DNA of 32,046 nt from an uncultured Parabacteroides sp. (lineage in GTDB: Bacteria > Bacteroidota > Bacteroidia > Bacteroidales > Tannerellaceae), in contig CASFXH010000036.1 in assembly GCA_949298575.1 (NCBI GenBank), positions 1 to 32,046 on the forward strand. The letters run 5' to 3'. A program made the translations under genes and the position numbers. Below the pieces are notes generated by a model. The model saw only the letters and a list, made by a program, of their open reading frames with translations, made no database searches and was not told the origin of the DNA. Positions 31,942 to 32,046 of the stretch are shown here, in pieces; the stretch's first letter is position 1; the number at the start of each line of letters is the position of its first letter.

Positions 31942-32046
31942 TTATTCTTCCCGGTTCATCTCCGCAAGAAACTCGCTGATGGTCTGCCCCGTCATCTGCT
32001 TGAAGAAGCGCATCAGGTGGTTCGGCTCGGAGAAGTGCAGGCGGAA
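31942..32046 (-). CDS. AraC-family regulator, C-terminal end (cut by window end)
   Basis: The last 34 codons of a minus-strand gene: FSEPNHLMRFFKQMTGQTIS is the second helix-turn-helix of an AraC/XylS DNA-binding domain (the F-x-x-x-x-F-x-R-x-F-K-x-x-x-G pattern), followed by a short tail and TAA. The sensor part lies outside the window, so nothing can be said of the signal. It is convergent with the phosphatase-like gene, 62 nt away. Confidence 0.85.
   Translation of the reverse strand, partial: FRLHFSEPNHLMRFFKQMTGQTISEFLAEMNREE

Noticed and set aside
1-32046. tRNA, rRNA, insertion sequences or phage genes
   Set aside because: I looked for such genes and saw no transposase, integrase, tRNA-like or rRNA sequence; small structured RNAs cannot be excluded by eye.

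Overview
The window is a piece of a Bacteroidota (order Bacteroidales) chromosome. The support is an HU-CCDC81/SPOR protein, a Pif1-like helicase with a TPR tail, a CBM9-DUF5916 outer-membrane protein, GH3 and PhoA-type secreted enzymes, and Bacteroidetes-type promoters (TTG, about 19 nt, then TAnnTTTG). The GC-rich body fits a high-GC Tannerellaceae/Porphyromonadaceae-like genome better than Bacteroides proper; the genus is a guess.

Layout: (1) 1-3428: a cut-off TetR repressor gene with an operator-like dyad over its promoter, then divergently a cell-wall (SPOR) protein and a helicase. (2) 3475-3612: a tandem array with a 23-bp period. (3) 3645-8695, minus strand: a GH3 glycosidase gene followed by a CBM9-DUF5916 gene. 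(4) 8809-24192, plus strand: 17 tightly packed or overlapping genes forming the core of an aryl-polyene/flexirubin-type type II polyketide pathway: ketoreductase, stand-alone KS, secreted protein, O-methyltransferase, ACP, LpxL-like acyltransferase, dehydratase, thioesterase, KS with a CLF-like tail, ACP, second KS-CLF fusion, small transporter, LolA-like carrier, secreted small protein, second dehydratase, GT2 glycosyltransferase, and an MMPL exporter fused to a PlsC-type acyltransferase. (5) 24190-24488: exactly thirteen in-phase 23-bp hairpin units that begin on the exporter stop codon. (6) 24635-30392: a second five-gene operon with a similar promoter: two CrtI/retinol-saturase-like FAD oxidoreductases, an acyltransferase, a third ACP and a short AMP-forming aryl/acyl ligase. 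(7) 30419-30506: a third 23-bp array. (8) 30755-31879: a PhoA-family protein that has lost catalytic residues; then the tail of an AraC regulator.

Inferred working of the cluster: the ligase loads an aromatic acid on an ACP. KS, KR and the two dehydratases extend it into a fully conjugated polyene. The two FAD enzymes and the methyltransferase tailor it. Acyltransferases and the glycosyltransferase attach it to a lipid, and the MMPL pump with the LolA-like carrier moves it to the outer membrane. No ammonia lyase and no DarA/DarB are present, so the starter and any resorcinol half must come from elsewhere or be absent.

The least expected signals are repeats. Three intergenic arrays with unrelated sequence share a 23-bp period, contain dyads, and each follows the 3' end of a gene. 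A 41-bp minisatellite of six in-phase copies lies inside the coding sequence of the second KS-CLF protein; because 41 is not a multiple of three, gain or loss of one copy would remove the CLF domain.
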